Source of the DNA: JBNLBT01 sp050303435
Lineage (GTDB): Bacteria > Pseudomonadota > Gammaproteobacteria > Xanthomonadales > Marinicellaceae
Assembly (NCBI GenBank): GCA_050303435.1
Contig: JBNLBT010000045.1
Span: forward strand, 1-24,751
Direction: 5' to 3'
DNA: 24,751 nt
Shown here: positions 6,685-13,691 of the stretch, in pieces
Position numbering within the stretch: the first letter of the stretch is position 1
Layout of the letters: each line of letters begins with the position of its first letter
Made by a program: the position numbers and the translations under genes
Notes under the pieces: generated by a model
Databases searched by the model: none
Seen by the model: the letters and a program-made list of their open reading frames with translations, nothing else
What the model was told of the DNA's origin: nothing

Positions 6685-8030
6685 TTGCACCTCACAGCCG
6701 CGCGGTGGGCATGGGCCTGGCTTTGACGGCCGTGGTGATGGCGGTTGCGCTGGTGTTGGTTTTTTACGGCAATTTGCAGCGACAGCGGCTGGATTGTTCT
6801 TTGCCGTTGGCGCCAACCGGCGGGGCCTTGGCCCTGGCCAGTTGTGAGCGTTTGCTGGTGGTTGATGCGGCCGGTGAGGTGTTGGCTGATCATGATTTGC
6901 GCGCCGCCGGCATTGAAGACGTGTATCACATCAGTGCCCATGCCGAAGGTGGCGTGTTGCTGACCGACTGGAAAAACCATGTGGTGCAATGGTGTCGCTG
7001 GCGTGAATCGCTGCACTGTCGGGATCTGATCGTCATTGAATCCAATCTGAGCCAGCCGTTTGTGGCGTTGCAATGGCAAGAGCGCATTGTGGTGAGCTTT
7101 CCTGAGGAGGATAAAGTCGCGGTGTATGGGGCCGACGGAGATTTTCAGCGATGGCTGGATTTTGCCTTTTCCTTTCCCCATGGCTTGTCGCTGGCGGGAG
7201 AGAATCTGTTGATCACCAACACCCGAAAACAGGCCATTGTTGAGTTTAATCCGTCGCTGGAAATGACCCGGCAGATGAAAGTGGACCTCAACGGTCTGGC
7301 CCTGCAAGGGCGCAAAAACCCGATTGTGGTTGAGCCCAAAGGACAAGGCGACGATGGCTTCCGCGCGATACTGGCCTGGCGGCGGGGGCAGGCGCTGGTG
7401 GATTTGGACAGTCAGGCCGTGGTGCAGCAGGTGTTGTGGAAGCCGCAACCTTCGGATTTTGTGACATTGGCCCGTTGGCACACCGGCTGGTGGGTCAGCG
7501 ATGAGCGCGACCGTGAACTGAAACACTTTGATGCGCAGGGAAATTTTTCAGAACACCCCGCCCTGCTGCCAATGAACGGCCTGTTGGCCCAGGAACGGGC
7601 GCGTCATCGCCAGTGGACCTGGGTGAGCCGGGTGGCCATGGCGGTGACTCTGTGCGGCCTGGCGCTGTTGGCCTGGCTGCATCGACGGGATCGGGACTCG
7701 CTGCCCAGACTGAGGCAAACCCTGCTGCCGACGCATTTGGCTTCAGATGCGGCCATCAAATGGTACAGTGATTGCTTTGAACAGGGTCGTTTGGGGGTGC
7801 ATTCTGATTTCGTGGTGTTAAGAAAAAGTGGGCGAACGGCGGTGGTCAGGGCCGAAGAATTGATTCACAGCCCCACCGCGCTGTTGGCCGGACTGGTTTT
7901 GCTGCGCAGCAGAAACGCTCAGCAAGGCGGCTGGCCGCACGCCGTGCGCGCGCAACTCAATCCGGCGTATCGCGTCAGCGAATCGGCCCTCAGGCATTTA
8001 TCCAGTGTGCCTTTGGGTGCAAGAACATAA
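6675..8030 (+). CDS. Two-helix membrane protein with a propeller-like periplasmic domain, unknown
   Basis: This 451-residue protein has one hydrophobic helix near residues 11-32, a long soluble domain from about 33 to 312, a second helix near 316-335 and a 115-residue tail after RRDRDSLPR. Charge distribution suggests the ends are cytoplasmic and the middle domain periplasmic. The middle has repeated strand patterns such as LLVVDAAGEVLADHD, KVAVYGADGDFQRW, LLITNTRKQAIVEFN and ELKHFDAQGNF. This is the look of an NHL/SMP-30-like beta-propeller, but I recognise no named family. ATG 6675 is the only ATG after the in-frame stop at 6615. It stands alone, with its own promoter at 6572-6600. The function is unknown. 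Confidence 0.75.
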   Translation: MAVIAPHSRAVGMGLALTAVVMAVALVLVFYGNLQRQRLDCSLPLAPTGGALALASCERLLVVDAAGEVLADHDLRAAGIEDVYHISAHAEGGVLLTDWKNHVVQWCRWRESLHCRDLIVIESNLSQPFVALQWQERIVVSFPEEDKVAVYGADGDFQRWLDFAFSFPHGLSLAGENLLITNTRKQAIVEFNPSLEMTRQMKVDLNGLALQGRKNPIVVEPKGQGDDGFRAILAWRRGQALVDLDSQAVVQQVLWKPQPSDFVTLARWHTGWWVSDERDRELKHFDAQGNFSEHPALLPMNGLLAQERARHRQWTWVSRVAMAVTLCGLALLAWLHRRDRDSLPRLRQTLLPTHLASDAAIKWYSDCFEQGRLGVHSDFVVLRKSGRTAVVRAEELIHSPTALLAGLVLLRSRNAQQGGWPHAVRAQLNPAYRVSESALRHLSSVPLGART

Positions 8031-8075
8031 GGCCGTTTCCAGCCAGGCTTTTGCACAGCCCGCCGGGGTGCCATT

Positions 8076-8090
8076 GATCGACGGTCGATC
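8076..8090. repeat. 15-bp palindrome between 8030 and 8227
   Basis: GATCGAC-G-GTCGATC is a perfect 7-1-7 inverted repeat about 110 nt upstream of the 8227 promoter. No T-tract follows on either strand, so it is more like a protein-binding site than a terminator. Confidence 0.4.
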
Positions 8091-8163
8091 GGCTGTTGAG
8101 GGCTCAAGAAAACTAAAAAACCGTCATGGCGGCAGAAAAACACAGCGGGCCATGCAACAATAG

Positions 8164-8193
8164 TTATCGCTGGCTGTTGCCAGACCCTATAAT
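8164..8193 (+). promoter_or_regulatory. Promoter of the 8227 gene with a dyad in its spacer
   Basis: A perfect -10 box TATAAT (8188-8193) is preceded at 18 nt by TTATCG, a weak -35. The spacer contains the inverted repeat CTGGC-TGTT-GCCAG (8170-8183). A dyad here, together with a poor -35, is where an activator or repressor often binds. Transcription would start near 8200, leaving a leader of about 27 nt. Confidence 0.55.
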
Positions 8194-8226
8194 GGCATTG
8201 CACAGACAATTTTCCGGAGAACCCCA

Positions 8227-9123
8227 ATGAGCCAGATCAAAGCCGATGAACTCGACCCGGCGGTGTATGAACTGTTTGACGATTACGTGCACGATCGCAT
8301 TGATCGGCGCGCGTTCCTCAGGCGCGTGGGTCGCTACACCGCGGCCGGTGTCAGTGCCAGCGCGGTGTTGGCGTTTCTGGCGCCGAACTACGCCGCGGCG
8401 ATTCAGGTGGCGGCCGACGACGATCGCCTGAACACACAGACCGTTGAATACCCCTCGCCCAAAGGCGGCGGCACCATCGCCGCGCAATTGAGCGTGTTGA
8501 AAGATTCCCACGCACCACGCCCGGGGGTGATCGTGGTGCATGAAAACCGCGGATTGAATCCGCACATTGCCGATGTCGGGCGGCGCGCCGCGCTGGCGGG
8601 ATTTGTTTCACTGGCACCGGACGCGCTCAGTCCAATGGGCGGTTATCCGGGCAACGACGACGACGGCCGCGCGCTGCAGCGCCAGCGCGACCGGGGTGAG
8701 ATGCTGAATGATTTTCTTGCCGCCTTTGAGTACCTGTACAATCACCCGCAGTGCGACGGCTGCATCGGTGTGGTGGGTTTTTGCTTCGGCGGCTGGGTGG
8801 CCAACGCCATGGCGGTGGCCGAACCGCGCCTGCGCGCCGCGGTGCCATTTTATGGATCACAACCCGAGGCCGAACAGGCCGCACAAATCAAAGCCGAGCT
8901 GATGCTGCATTTCGCCGCACAGGACGAACGCGTGAACGCCGGCTGGCCGGCCTGGCAGGCGGCGTTGAAACAACACAAGGTGGTGCATCAGGCGTTCACC
9001 TATGCGAACACGCAGCACGGTTTCCACAACGACTCGACGCCGCGCTTTGATGCCGCGGCGGCGGAGCTGGCCTGGCAGCGCACGGTGGATTTCTTCCGCC
9101 GCACACTGAAAAAGACCGGCTGA
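8227..9123 (+). CDS. Dienelactone hydrolase family protein with Tat-type signal
   Basis: This 298-residue alpha/beta hydrolase has its nucleophile Cys186 in GFCFGG (184-189), with probable Asp233 (AAQDERV) and His264 (TQHGFHND) completing the Cys-Asp-His triad of dienelactone hydrolases. Near the N-terminus DRRAFLRR (26-33) precedes a hydrophobic stretch at 36-58 ending NYAAA, which fits a twin-arginine export signal after an unusually long 25-residue lead. This N-terminal layout is common in exported DLH relatives, whose natural substrates are mostly unknown. A GGAGA ribosome binding site lies 5-9 nt before the ATG. It forms a single-gene unit converging on the beta-helix gene, with 212 nt between them in which I see no gene and no clear terminator. 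Confidence 0.88.
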   Translation: MSQIKADELDPAVYELFDDYVHDRIDRRAFLRRVGRYTAAGVSASAVLAFLAPNYAAAIQVAADDDRLNTQTVEYPSPKGGGTIAAQLSVLKDSHAPRPGVIVVHENRGLNPHIADVGRRAALAGFVSLAPDALSPMGGYPGNDDDGRALQRQRDRGEMLNDFLAAFEYLYNHPQCDGCIGVVGFCFGGWVANAMAVAEPRLRAAVPFYGSQPEAEQAAQIKAELMLHFAAQDERVNAGWPAWQAALKQHKVVHQAFTYANTQHGFHNDSTPRFDAAAAELAWQRTVDFFRRTLKKTG

Positions 9124-9335
9124 ATCGTTGCTGTCATGCTGATCACAGCCGCCTCGGACATGCGCCGGTTGGATGCAAAGGCCACGTCTGTGGTCGTTAA
9201 AAAAGAAACGTGTGTGCACTGACCGGCGGGCGCAGATTCGATGTGAGTTTAACGCCTGCCGGCTGCTTGACCTAAGTTTTGGATCATTGACACAAGGCAG
9301 AAACCTCAAGCCATGGCACGGCGCTCTCCTGGCGG

Positions 9336-11111
9336 TCAATCCTCATATCCGTGCATAAAAATGACCTCACTGGCCCACGATTCATCGGCACCAATGTCGA
9401 TGGTGCCCTGCACATTGGGCCTGGGGTCGTCCCAGCCGCGAGATTGACCATCCATGTCGCGAAACAGGGTGACCTGGACATCCGAACACACGTCGATGGC
9501 CGTGGAGTTGGGCTTTAAGTGCAGGTTGCCGTTGAGCCGGTCGATGAAGGGGTCGGTCAGCGTGGTTTGAATCACAGACCCGCTCAGGCCGGTGTTGTCG
9601 TACACATAGAGGCATTGGCCGTCGAAAGTAGCAGAGCTTGAATTGCTGCTCAAGGGAATCGAGGCATTGTTCATGTACACCAGGGTGGCGAACAGATCAA
9701 CCACCGCGTTGCTGCCGACCTGAAAGGTGCGGTTGCGAATGGTGTTGTCGGCCAGAGTGGACGTCTCCATCGTCAGTTCAGCGCCGGTGGTGACCTGAAT
9801 GAGTTCGCGGTTGACCAGAATGTTGTCGCCGTTGCGGTAGAAAACGGCGTCGTTGACCCGCGCCGTGGTGCCCGCATCGTGCAGGCTCATTGCGCTGCCG
9901 CTGTCGGCCAGATTGCCTTCAACCCAAAGGCTGATCAGATGCATTTCAGCGCCACTGGATGCGTAGATGGCGCCGCCAAAATCGGCGCTGTTGGCGATGA
10001 AACGATTGCACTTCGCGCGATGGTTGCAGGGCAGTAAAGGGTCTTGATAGGTCAGCAAGTTGCCGTTGTTGAACAAGGCCACCGCGCCGCCCTTGCCGGT
10101 GTTGCTGTTGTCACTGACGTTGACGCCTTGAAACCACAGGATCGCACCGTTTTCAGCGGCCACACCGCCGCCGTGCGCGTCATCCAGGTTGTTGTCGACA
10201 TCGGCCCGATTGGCCGTCACACGCACAGGAAAACGCGCATCGCCCACCGGTGTGCCACCGGGCAACTGGCCAGGCTGTCCGATCAAATTGATCAGCGTGT
10301 TGGAACCGGTTGCATAGATGCCGCCGCCGTGGTGGTTGGCCATGTTGTTGTGGATGCCAAGCAATGGACCATTGACGGGGTCCTGATCTGAGAACAGGGT
10401 CATCTCACACCCGGTGCCGGCGTAAATGCCACCACCACGACCCGACTGCGGTTGATTGGTGCCATTGCCGCGGGCGATGTTAAAATAAATGGCCGTACGA
10501 CCGAGCAGGGTCATTTTGGTGTTGTTGCATATGATGCCGCCGCCGTTGAAGGCTGAATTTTCAGTGGCGATAAAATCTTCCAGAAACACTTCAGATGTGC
10601 CGTTGTTTTTCACACCCAGACCCGGTCCGGTGTTCAGTTGCGTGATCAGGTTTTTGGCAATCAGCGTGACGCCACCGCTGAGGGAAAGGCCGCCGCCCAA
10701 CTGGGTTTCCGGTTCCAGGCCATTTTCAACCACGAGATTGTACAATTCAACCGTGGCTCCGCTGGTGACGTTGTTGATGTTGATCACCGATTGGGTGGCG
10801 TTGCCACGGATGGTGCTCATGGAGGTTGGTTGAGTGTTGACTGCCGCCGCCGCACAAGAGGCATAGCCACCCGTGAGTGAGATGTCCCGGTTTCTCAGAT
10901 CCAGGTTTTCCAGGTATTCACCGGCGACGACGCGCAGGCTTGTTGCACTGGTGGTCAGCGCTTGTGAAATGCTGTTGAATTGGCATTGCGCATCAGCGGC
11001 CGGTCCAATCAGGGCCACTGAGCCCTGGGTTTGACCGGATTGCGCAGCTTGCCCATTGCCGGTCATCATCAAGATCAAAATCAAGCCCATTGCAGATTGT
11101 TGGTATGTCAT
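9336..11111 (-). CDS. Secreted right-handed beta-helix protein 1
   Basis: This 591-residue protein has a signal peptide at about residues 1-22 (cleavage near GNGQA). Repeated Asn/Gly/Ser-rich rungs follow, such as SGRGGGIYAGTG, NHHGGGIYATGSNT and NSADFGGAIYASSGA, characteristic of parallel beta-helix and Pmp-like proteins. A DIGADES block ends the helix, and the last nine core residues are EVIFMHGYE. No carbohydrate-lyase catalytic signature is obvious, so an adhesive, structural or surface role is as likely as an enzymatic one. It is a paralogue of the gene at 11190-12962, sharing the N-terminal CQFNSISQAL...GGYASC pattern and the C-terminal block. GAGGAAA precedes the ATG, and promoter element C (11143-11171) lies just upstream. 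Confidence 0.85.
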   Translation of the reverse strand: MTYQQSAMGLILILMMTGNGQAAQSGQTQGSVALIGPAADAQCQFNSISQALTTSATSLRVVAGEYLENLDLRNRDISLTGGYASCAAAAVNTQPTSMSTIRGNATQSVININNVTSGATVELYNLVVENGLEPETQLGGGLSLSGGVTLIAKNLITQLNTGPGLGVKNNGTSEVFLEDFIATENSAFNGGGIICNNTKMTLLGRTAIYFNIARGNGTNQPQSGRGGGIYAGTGCEMTLFSDQDPVNGPLLGIHNNMANHHGGGIYATGSNTLINLIGQPGQLPGGTPVGDARFPVRVTANRADVDNNLDDAHGGGVAAENGAILWFQGVNVSDNSNTGKGGAVALFNNGNLLTYQDPLLPCNHRAKCNRFIANSADFGGAIYASSGAEMHLISLWVEGNLADSGSAMSLHDAGTTARVNDAVFYRNGDNILVNRELIQVTTGAELTMETSTLADNTIRNRTFQVGSNAVVDLFATLVYMNNASIPLSSNSSSATFDGQCLYVYDNTGLSGSVIQTTLTDPFIDRLNGNLHLKPNSTAIDVCSDVQVTLFRDMDGQSRGWDDPRPNVQGTIDIGADESWASEVIFMHGYED

Positions 11112-11142
11112 CGTGCTTTCCTCAAGTTTCCATTGTCCTTGT

Positions 11143-11171
11143 TACACGCAAAGTCAGCGGCTGATGTGCCA
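11143..11171 (-). promoter_or_regulatory. Bipartite element C, predicted ECF-type promoter of beta-helix gene 1
   Basis: On the minus strand TGGCACATCA (11171-11162) is followed after 13 nt by CGTGTA (11148-11143). Both halves and the spacing are identical to elements at 12992-13020 and 13067-13095. The start codon at 11111 lies 31 nt downstream of the second half, leaving room for a transcription start near 11136 and the GAGGAAA site. Length and spacing suit -35 and -10 boxes read by an ECF sigma factor; the cognate candidate is encoded at 13119. Confidence 0.7.
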
Positions 11172-11189
11172 GCGTGTTCACACAAAAGT

Positions 11190-12962
11190 TCATTCAAAAC
11201 TGTGCGCAAAGATCACGTCCGCAGCGTAGGATTCATCGGCACCGATGTCGTACGGTCCCAACACATCCGGCACCGGGTCATCGTAGCCACGGAATTGACC
11301 GTCGATGTCGCGATTGAAATTCAGCACATTGACATCGCAAATATCGACCGCGCCGGAATCGGCTTTGAGATGAAAATTTTGCTTGGCGCGATCGATCATC
11401 GGGTCAACCACCGACAAGATGATTTGATTGCCGCTGACGCCGGTGACGTCGTGACTGTACAGGCAATTGTTGGTCAGCACCGCCTGACTGGAGAAAAGCA
11501 GCGGTGTGGGTGTGTCCTGAAAAATCAGATTGCCGTACTGTTCCAGCTCAGCAAAAATCACCGCCAGGGTGGCTTCGGCTGCGTTGTTGTCCACCAGGGT
11601 GTTGTAACTCATGGACACATCGGCGTTGAGCAACACCCGGATTACCGCTGCGCCGGTGAACCCATCGCGCGGCCCGTTGTTGTAAAACACACTGGAACCG
11701 ACCAGTGCGGCGGTGTTGTCATCATTGAAATCCAGGGCGGTGCCGAAATTGGCGGTGTTGCGTTCAATCCAGGCGTTGGCGATCACGGCGCTTGAACCGC
11801 CGGCCACAAACGCCGCGCCACCGGTGTCGGCGCTGTTGTTGTGGATCCAGTTGCAGCGCTGTCGGTTCCAGCAACGGTCCGTTGGTGGGGTTTTGACCCT
11901 CAAATCGGCGCCATTCAATAGGGCCATCGCCCCCCCGGACCCGTGGGCGGTGTTTTGTTCCAGGTCCACCCCGTACAGGTCCACCCCGGCGTCGGGGCCG
12001 GCCGCCGCAATGGCCCCGCCGTGACCGCTGCCGCCATCATTCAGATCCACATCGGCGCGGTTGTTAAAAAAGCGCACCACTTTGCGGTCATCGCCCAGTG
12101 TGACACCAAACAACACTTCTGAGTAGCTTCTGACCAACAGCGCACCGGTGTCGTCGACGTACACCGCGCCGCCCTGGTGATTGGCTTGATTGCCCACCAG
12201 ACCAGTCGTGCCACTGGCCGAATTGAGACCGCCGGAATACAACATCAGAAAACAGGCGGCACCGACATAGGCCCCGCCTCCCCGGCCCACCCCCGGCGTG
12301 TTCAGGCCATCGCCATTGGCGTGGTTGTTGCGAATGGACAGCCCGCCGTGCATCAGTACGGTGGCATCGCGACAATGCAGCCCGCCACCGGAGTGTGAGA
12401 CGTTGTCTTGAATCAGCACGTCTTTGAGAAACACCGGCTCATGGAACACGGCATTGATCCCCAATCCGGTGCCGGCATTGTCTTCGATGACCACATTCTC
12501 CAGGCTCACCGCGGTGTTGTCGCCTTGCAGATAAACGCCGGCGCCCGGTTGTGCCACGGTGTCCGTGCCATTGCGGATGATCAGGTTGCGCAAAGACACA
12601 GTAAAATCCGTGGCTGGATCATTGATCACCGACACCACGGGCTGCAACAGGTCACCGGACAGCGTGGTCAGCAGGCTGGAGCCGTTGTTGACATTGGCCT
12701 GTTGGCAATTGGCGAAGCCGCCGACCAAAGCGATTGAACGGTCATTGATTTGCAGCGACTCATTGAATGTGCCGAGCGTGAGCCGCACCTCGCTGGCGCC
12801 TGCATTGAGGGCGTCGGTGATGTTGTGAAATTGACAATTGTTGTCATTGGCTGGGCCCACGCTGAATATCGGGCCGGGCCCGCGAACAGTGTCCGCTTGA
12901 GAGATGGCGCAGCAGACACTCAAGGTCAGCACGCCAAAAAGTTGCTGTTTATTTGCTTTCAT
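11190..12962 (-). CDS. Secreted right-handed beta-helix protein 2
   Basis: This 590-residue paralogue of the neighbouring 9336-11111 product has a signal peptide at about residues 1-23 (cleavage near ISQA), then CQFHNITDAL and GGFANC. Many GGG/GGA rungs follow, such as GRGGGAYVGA, NHQGGAVYVDD, GSGHGGAIAAAG and NSADTGGAAFVAG. It ends with DIGADES and the tail DVIFAHSFE. The two genes are tandem and nearly equal in length, so a local duplication is likely, though the proteins have diverged substantially. GGGGA precedes the ATG at 12962. Elements A and B lie upstream, and the ECF sigma gene is divergent, 156 nt away. An exact function cannot be given. Confidence 0.85.
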   Translation of the reverse strand: MKANKQQLFGVLTLSVCCAISQADTVRGPGPIFSVGPANDNNCQFHNITDALNAGASEVRLTLGTFNESLQINDRSIALVGGFANCQQANVNNGSSLLTTLSGDLLQPVVSVINDPATDFTVSLRNLIIRNGTDTVAQPGAGVYLQGDNTAVSLENVVIEDNAGTGLGINAVFHEPVFLKDVLIQDNVSHSGGGLHCRDATVLMHGGLSIRNNHANGDGLNTPGVGRGGGAYVGAACFLMLYSGGLNSASGTTGLVGNQANHQGGAVYVDDTGALLVRSYSEVLFGVTLGDDRKVVRFFNNRADVDLNDGGSGHGGAIAAAGPDAGVDLYGVDLEQNTAHGSGGAMALLNGADLRVKTPPTDRCWNRQRCNWIHNNSADTGGAAFVAGGSSAVIANAWIERNTANFGTALDFNDDNTAALVGSSVFYNNGPRDGFTGAAVIRVLLNADVSMSYNTLVDNNAAEATLAVIFAELEQYGNLIFQDTPTPLLFSSQAVLTNNCLYSHDVTGVSGNQIILSVVDPMIDRAKQNFHLKADSGAVDICDVNVLNFNRDIDGQFRGYDDPVPDVLGPYDIGADESYAADVIFAHSFE

Positions 12963-12991
12963 TTGAATTCCCCGAGCATGTTTTCATCCAA

Positions 12992-13020
12992 TACACGGGG
13001 TGCGGGGCCATGATGTGCCA
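12992..13020 (-). promoter_or_regulatory. Bipartite element B, predicted ECF-type promoter of beta-helix gene 2
   Basis: TGGCACATCA (13020-13011), 13 nt, then CGTGTA (12997-12992) on the minus strand. The start codon at 12962 lies 29 nt beyond the second half, nearly the same geometry as element C. A transcript would start near 12985 and carry the GGGGA ribosome binding site. Confidence 0.7.
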
Positions 13021-13066
13021 ATTGATTGAGTCAGACAAGCCACGCTGTGGCCGATCGGGGGCGTTG

Positions 13067-13095
13067 TACACGAGGTGAAAACGCGTGATGTGCCA
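13067..13095 (-). promoter_or_regulatory. Bipartite element A, third copy, overlapping the sigma promoter
   Basis: TGGCACATCA (13095-13086), 13 nt, then CGTGTA (13072-13067) on the minus strand, 75 nt upstream of element B in the same direction. It could be a second start for beta-helix gene 2. Its first half lies over the -35 position of the rightward TATAAT at 13107. Occupancy by a leftward polymerase could therefore reduce sigma gene transcription. Confidence 0.6.
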
Positions 13096-13106
13096 ACACC
13101 TTGCGC

Positions 13107-13112
13107 TATAAT
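13107..13112 (+). promoter_or_regulatory. -10 box of the sigma/kinase operon, probably leaderless
   Basis: A perfect TATAAT ends only 6 nt before ATG 13119, so transcription would start at or next to the A of the start codon. No ribosome binding site is present before 13119 or the alternative ATG 13134. The -35 position (about 13084-13089, CGTGAT) is poor and overlaps element A. Confidence 0.5.
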
Positions 13113-13118
13113 GACGTA

Positions 13119-13691
13119 ATGCACCCGGGTTCCATGACAGAGTTGTTGCAACTGGCCGAATCGGGCTCAAAAGATGATCTTGGGCGCGTGTATCAGGCGT
13201 TCTACCAGCGCATCAAAAATCTGGCCATCAGCCAGCTCAGCAGTTTGCCCGCTTCCGGCACCATCACGCCGACGGTGTTGATGCATGAATGCTATCTTAA
13301 GATGATGCAGGGGCAGCCCCAACATTACACGTCCTCCAAACATTTCATGTGCGCGATGGCCAAGAGCATGCGACATTTTCTGATCGACGCTCACCGCGCC
13401 AAACAAAGTCAAAAGCGCAAAGGCGCCGTCTCTCTGAGCCAAATGACCGAATGGGTGGGCGATGCCGATGGCACCTTCGATTTGCTGGATCTTGAGCGCG
13501 TGTTTACGCGCATCGGTCGCATCAACCCCATGTTTGTTGAACTGATTGAACTGAAACTGTTTGCCGGTTGCCAGGTGCCGCAATTGGCCGAACTGTTCAA
13601 TTGTTCGCGGCGCACCATCATTCGTGACTGGGAACGGGTCAAAACTTTGATTCTTGCGTTGTTGGATGAGGGCCAATCAAACGATGAGTGA
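13119..13691 (+). CDS. ECF-like RNA polymerase sigma factor, phosphorylation-type
   Basis: From ATG 13119 the protein has 190 residues and matches the Sigma70_ECF (TIGR02999-like) family. Region 2 contains the TITPTVLMHECYLKMM helix, then KHFMCAMAKSMRHFLIDAHRAKQ. Region 4 contains the helix-turn-helix QLAELFNCSRRTIIRDWERVK. At the place where ordinary ECF factors have the acidic DAED patch that contacts the beta' clamp helices, this protein has TPTV (residues 50-53). The same replacement is known in EcfP of Vibrio parahaemolyticus, activated when kinase PknT phosphorylates a threonine there. The kinase gene overlaps this one by 8 nt. No anti-sigma gene is present. ATG 13134, giving a MTELLQLAESG start, is the alternative. 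Confidence 0.88.
   Translation: MHPGSMTELLQLAESGSKDDLGRVYQAFYQRIKNLAISQLSSLPASGTITPTVLMHECYLKMMQGQPQHYTSSKHFMCAMAKSMRHFLIDAHRAKQSQKRKGAVSLSQMTEWVGDADGTFDLLDLERVFTRIGRINPMFVELIELKLFAGCQVPQLAELFNCSRRTIIRDWERVKTLILALLDEGQSNDE

Noticed and set aside
6624..7526. A 300-codon minus-strand frame opposite the 6675 gene.
   Set aside because: Its composition is that of a shadow frame, whereas the plus-strand protein has coherent membrane helices and its own promoter.
11143..11171. TGGCAC could be the -24 half of a sigma-54 promoter.
   Set aside because: No copy has the required TTGC-like -12 element 5 nt later; the conserved second half is CGTGTA at a different spacing.
11031..11795. A 254-codon plus-strand frame across the beta-helix gene junction.
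   Set aside because: It is antisense to well-supported exported proteins and has no family features.
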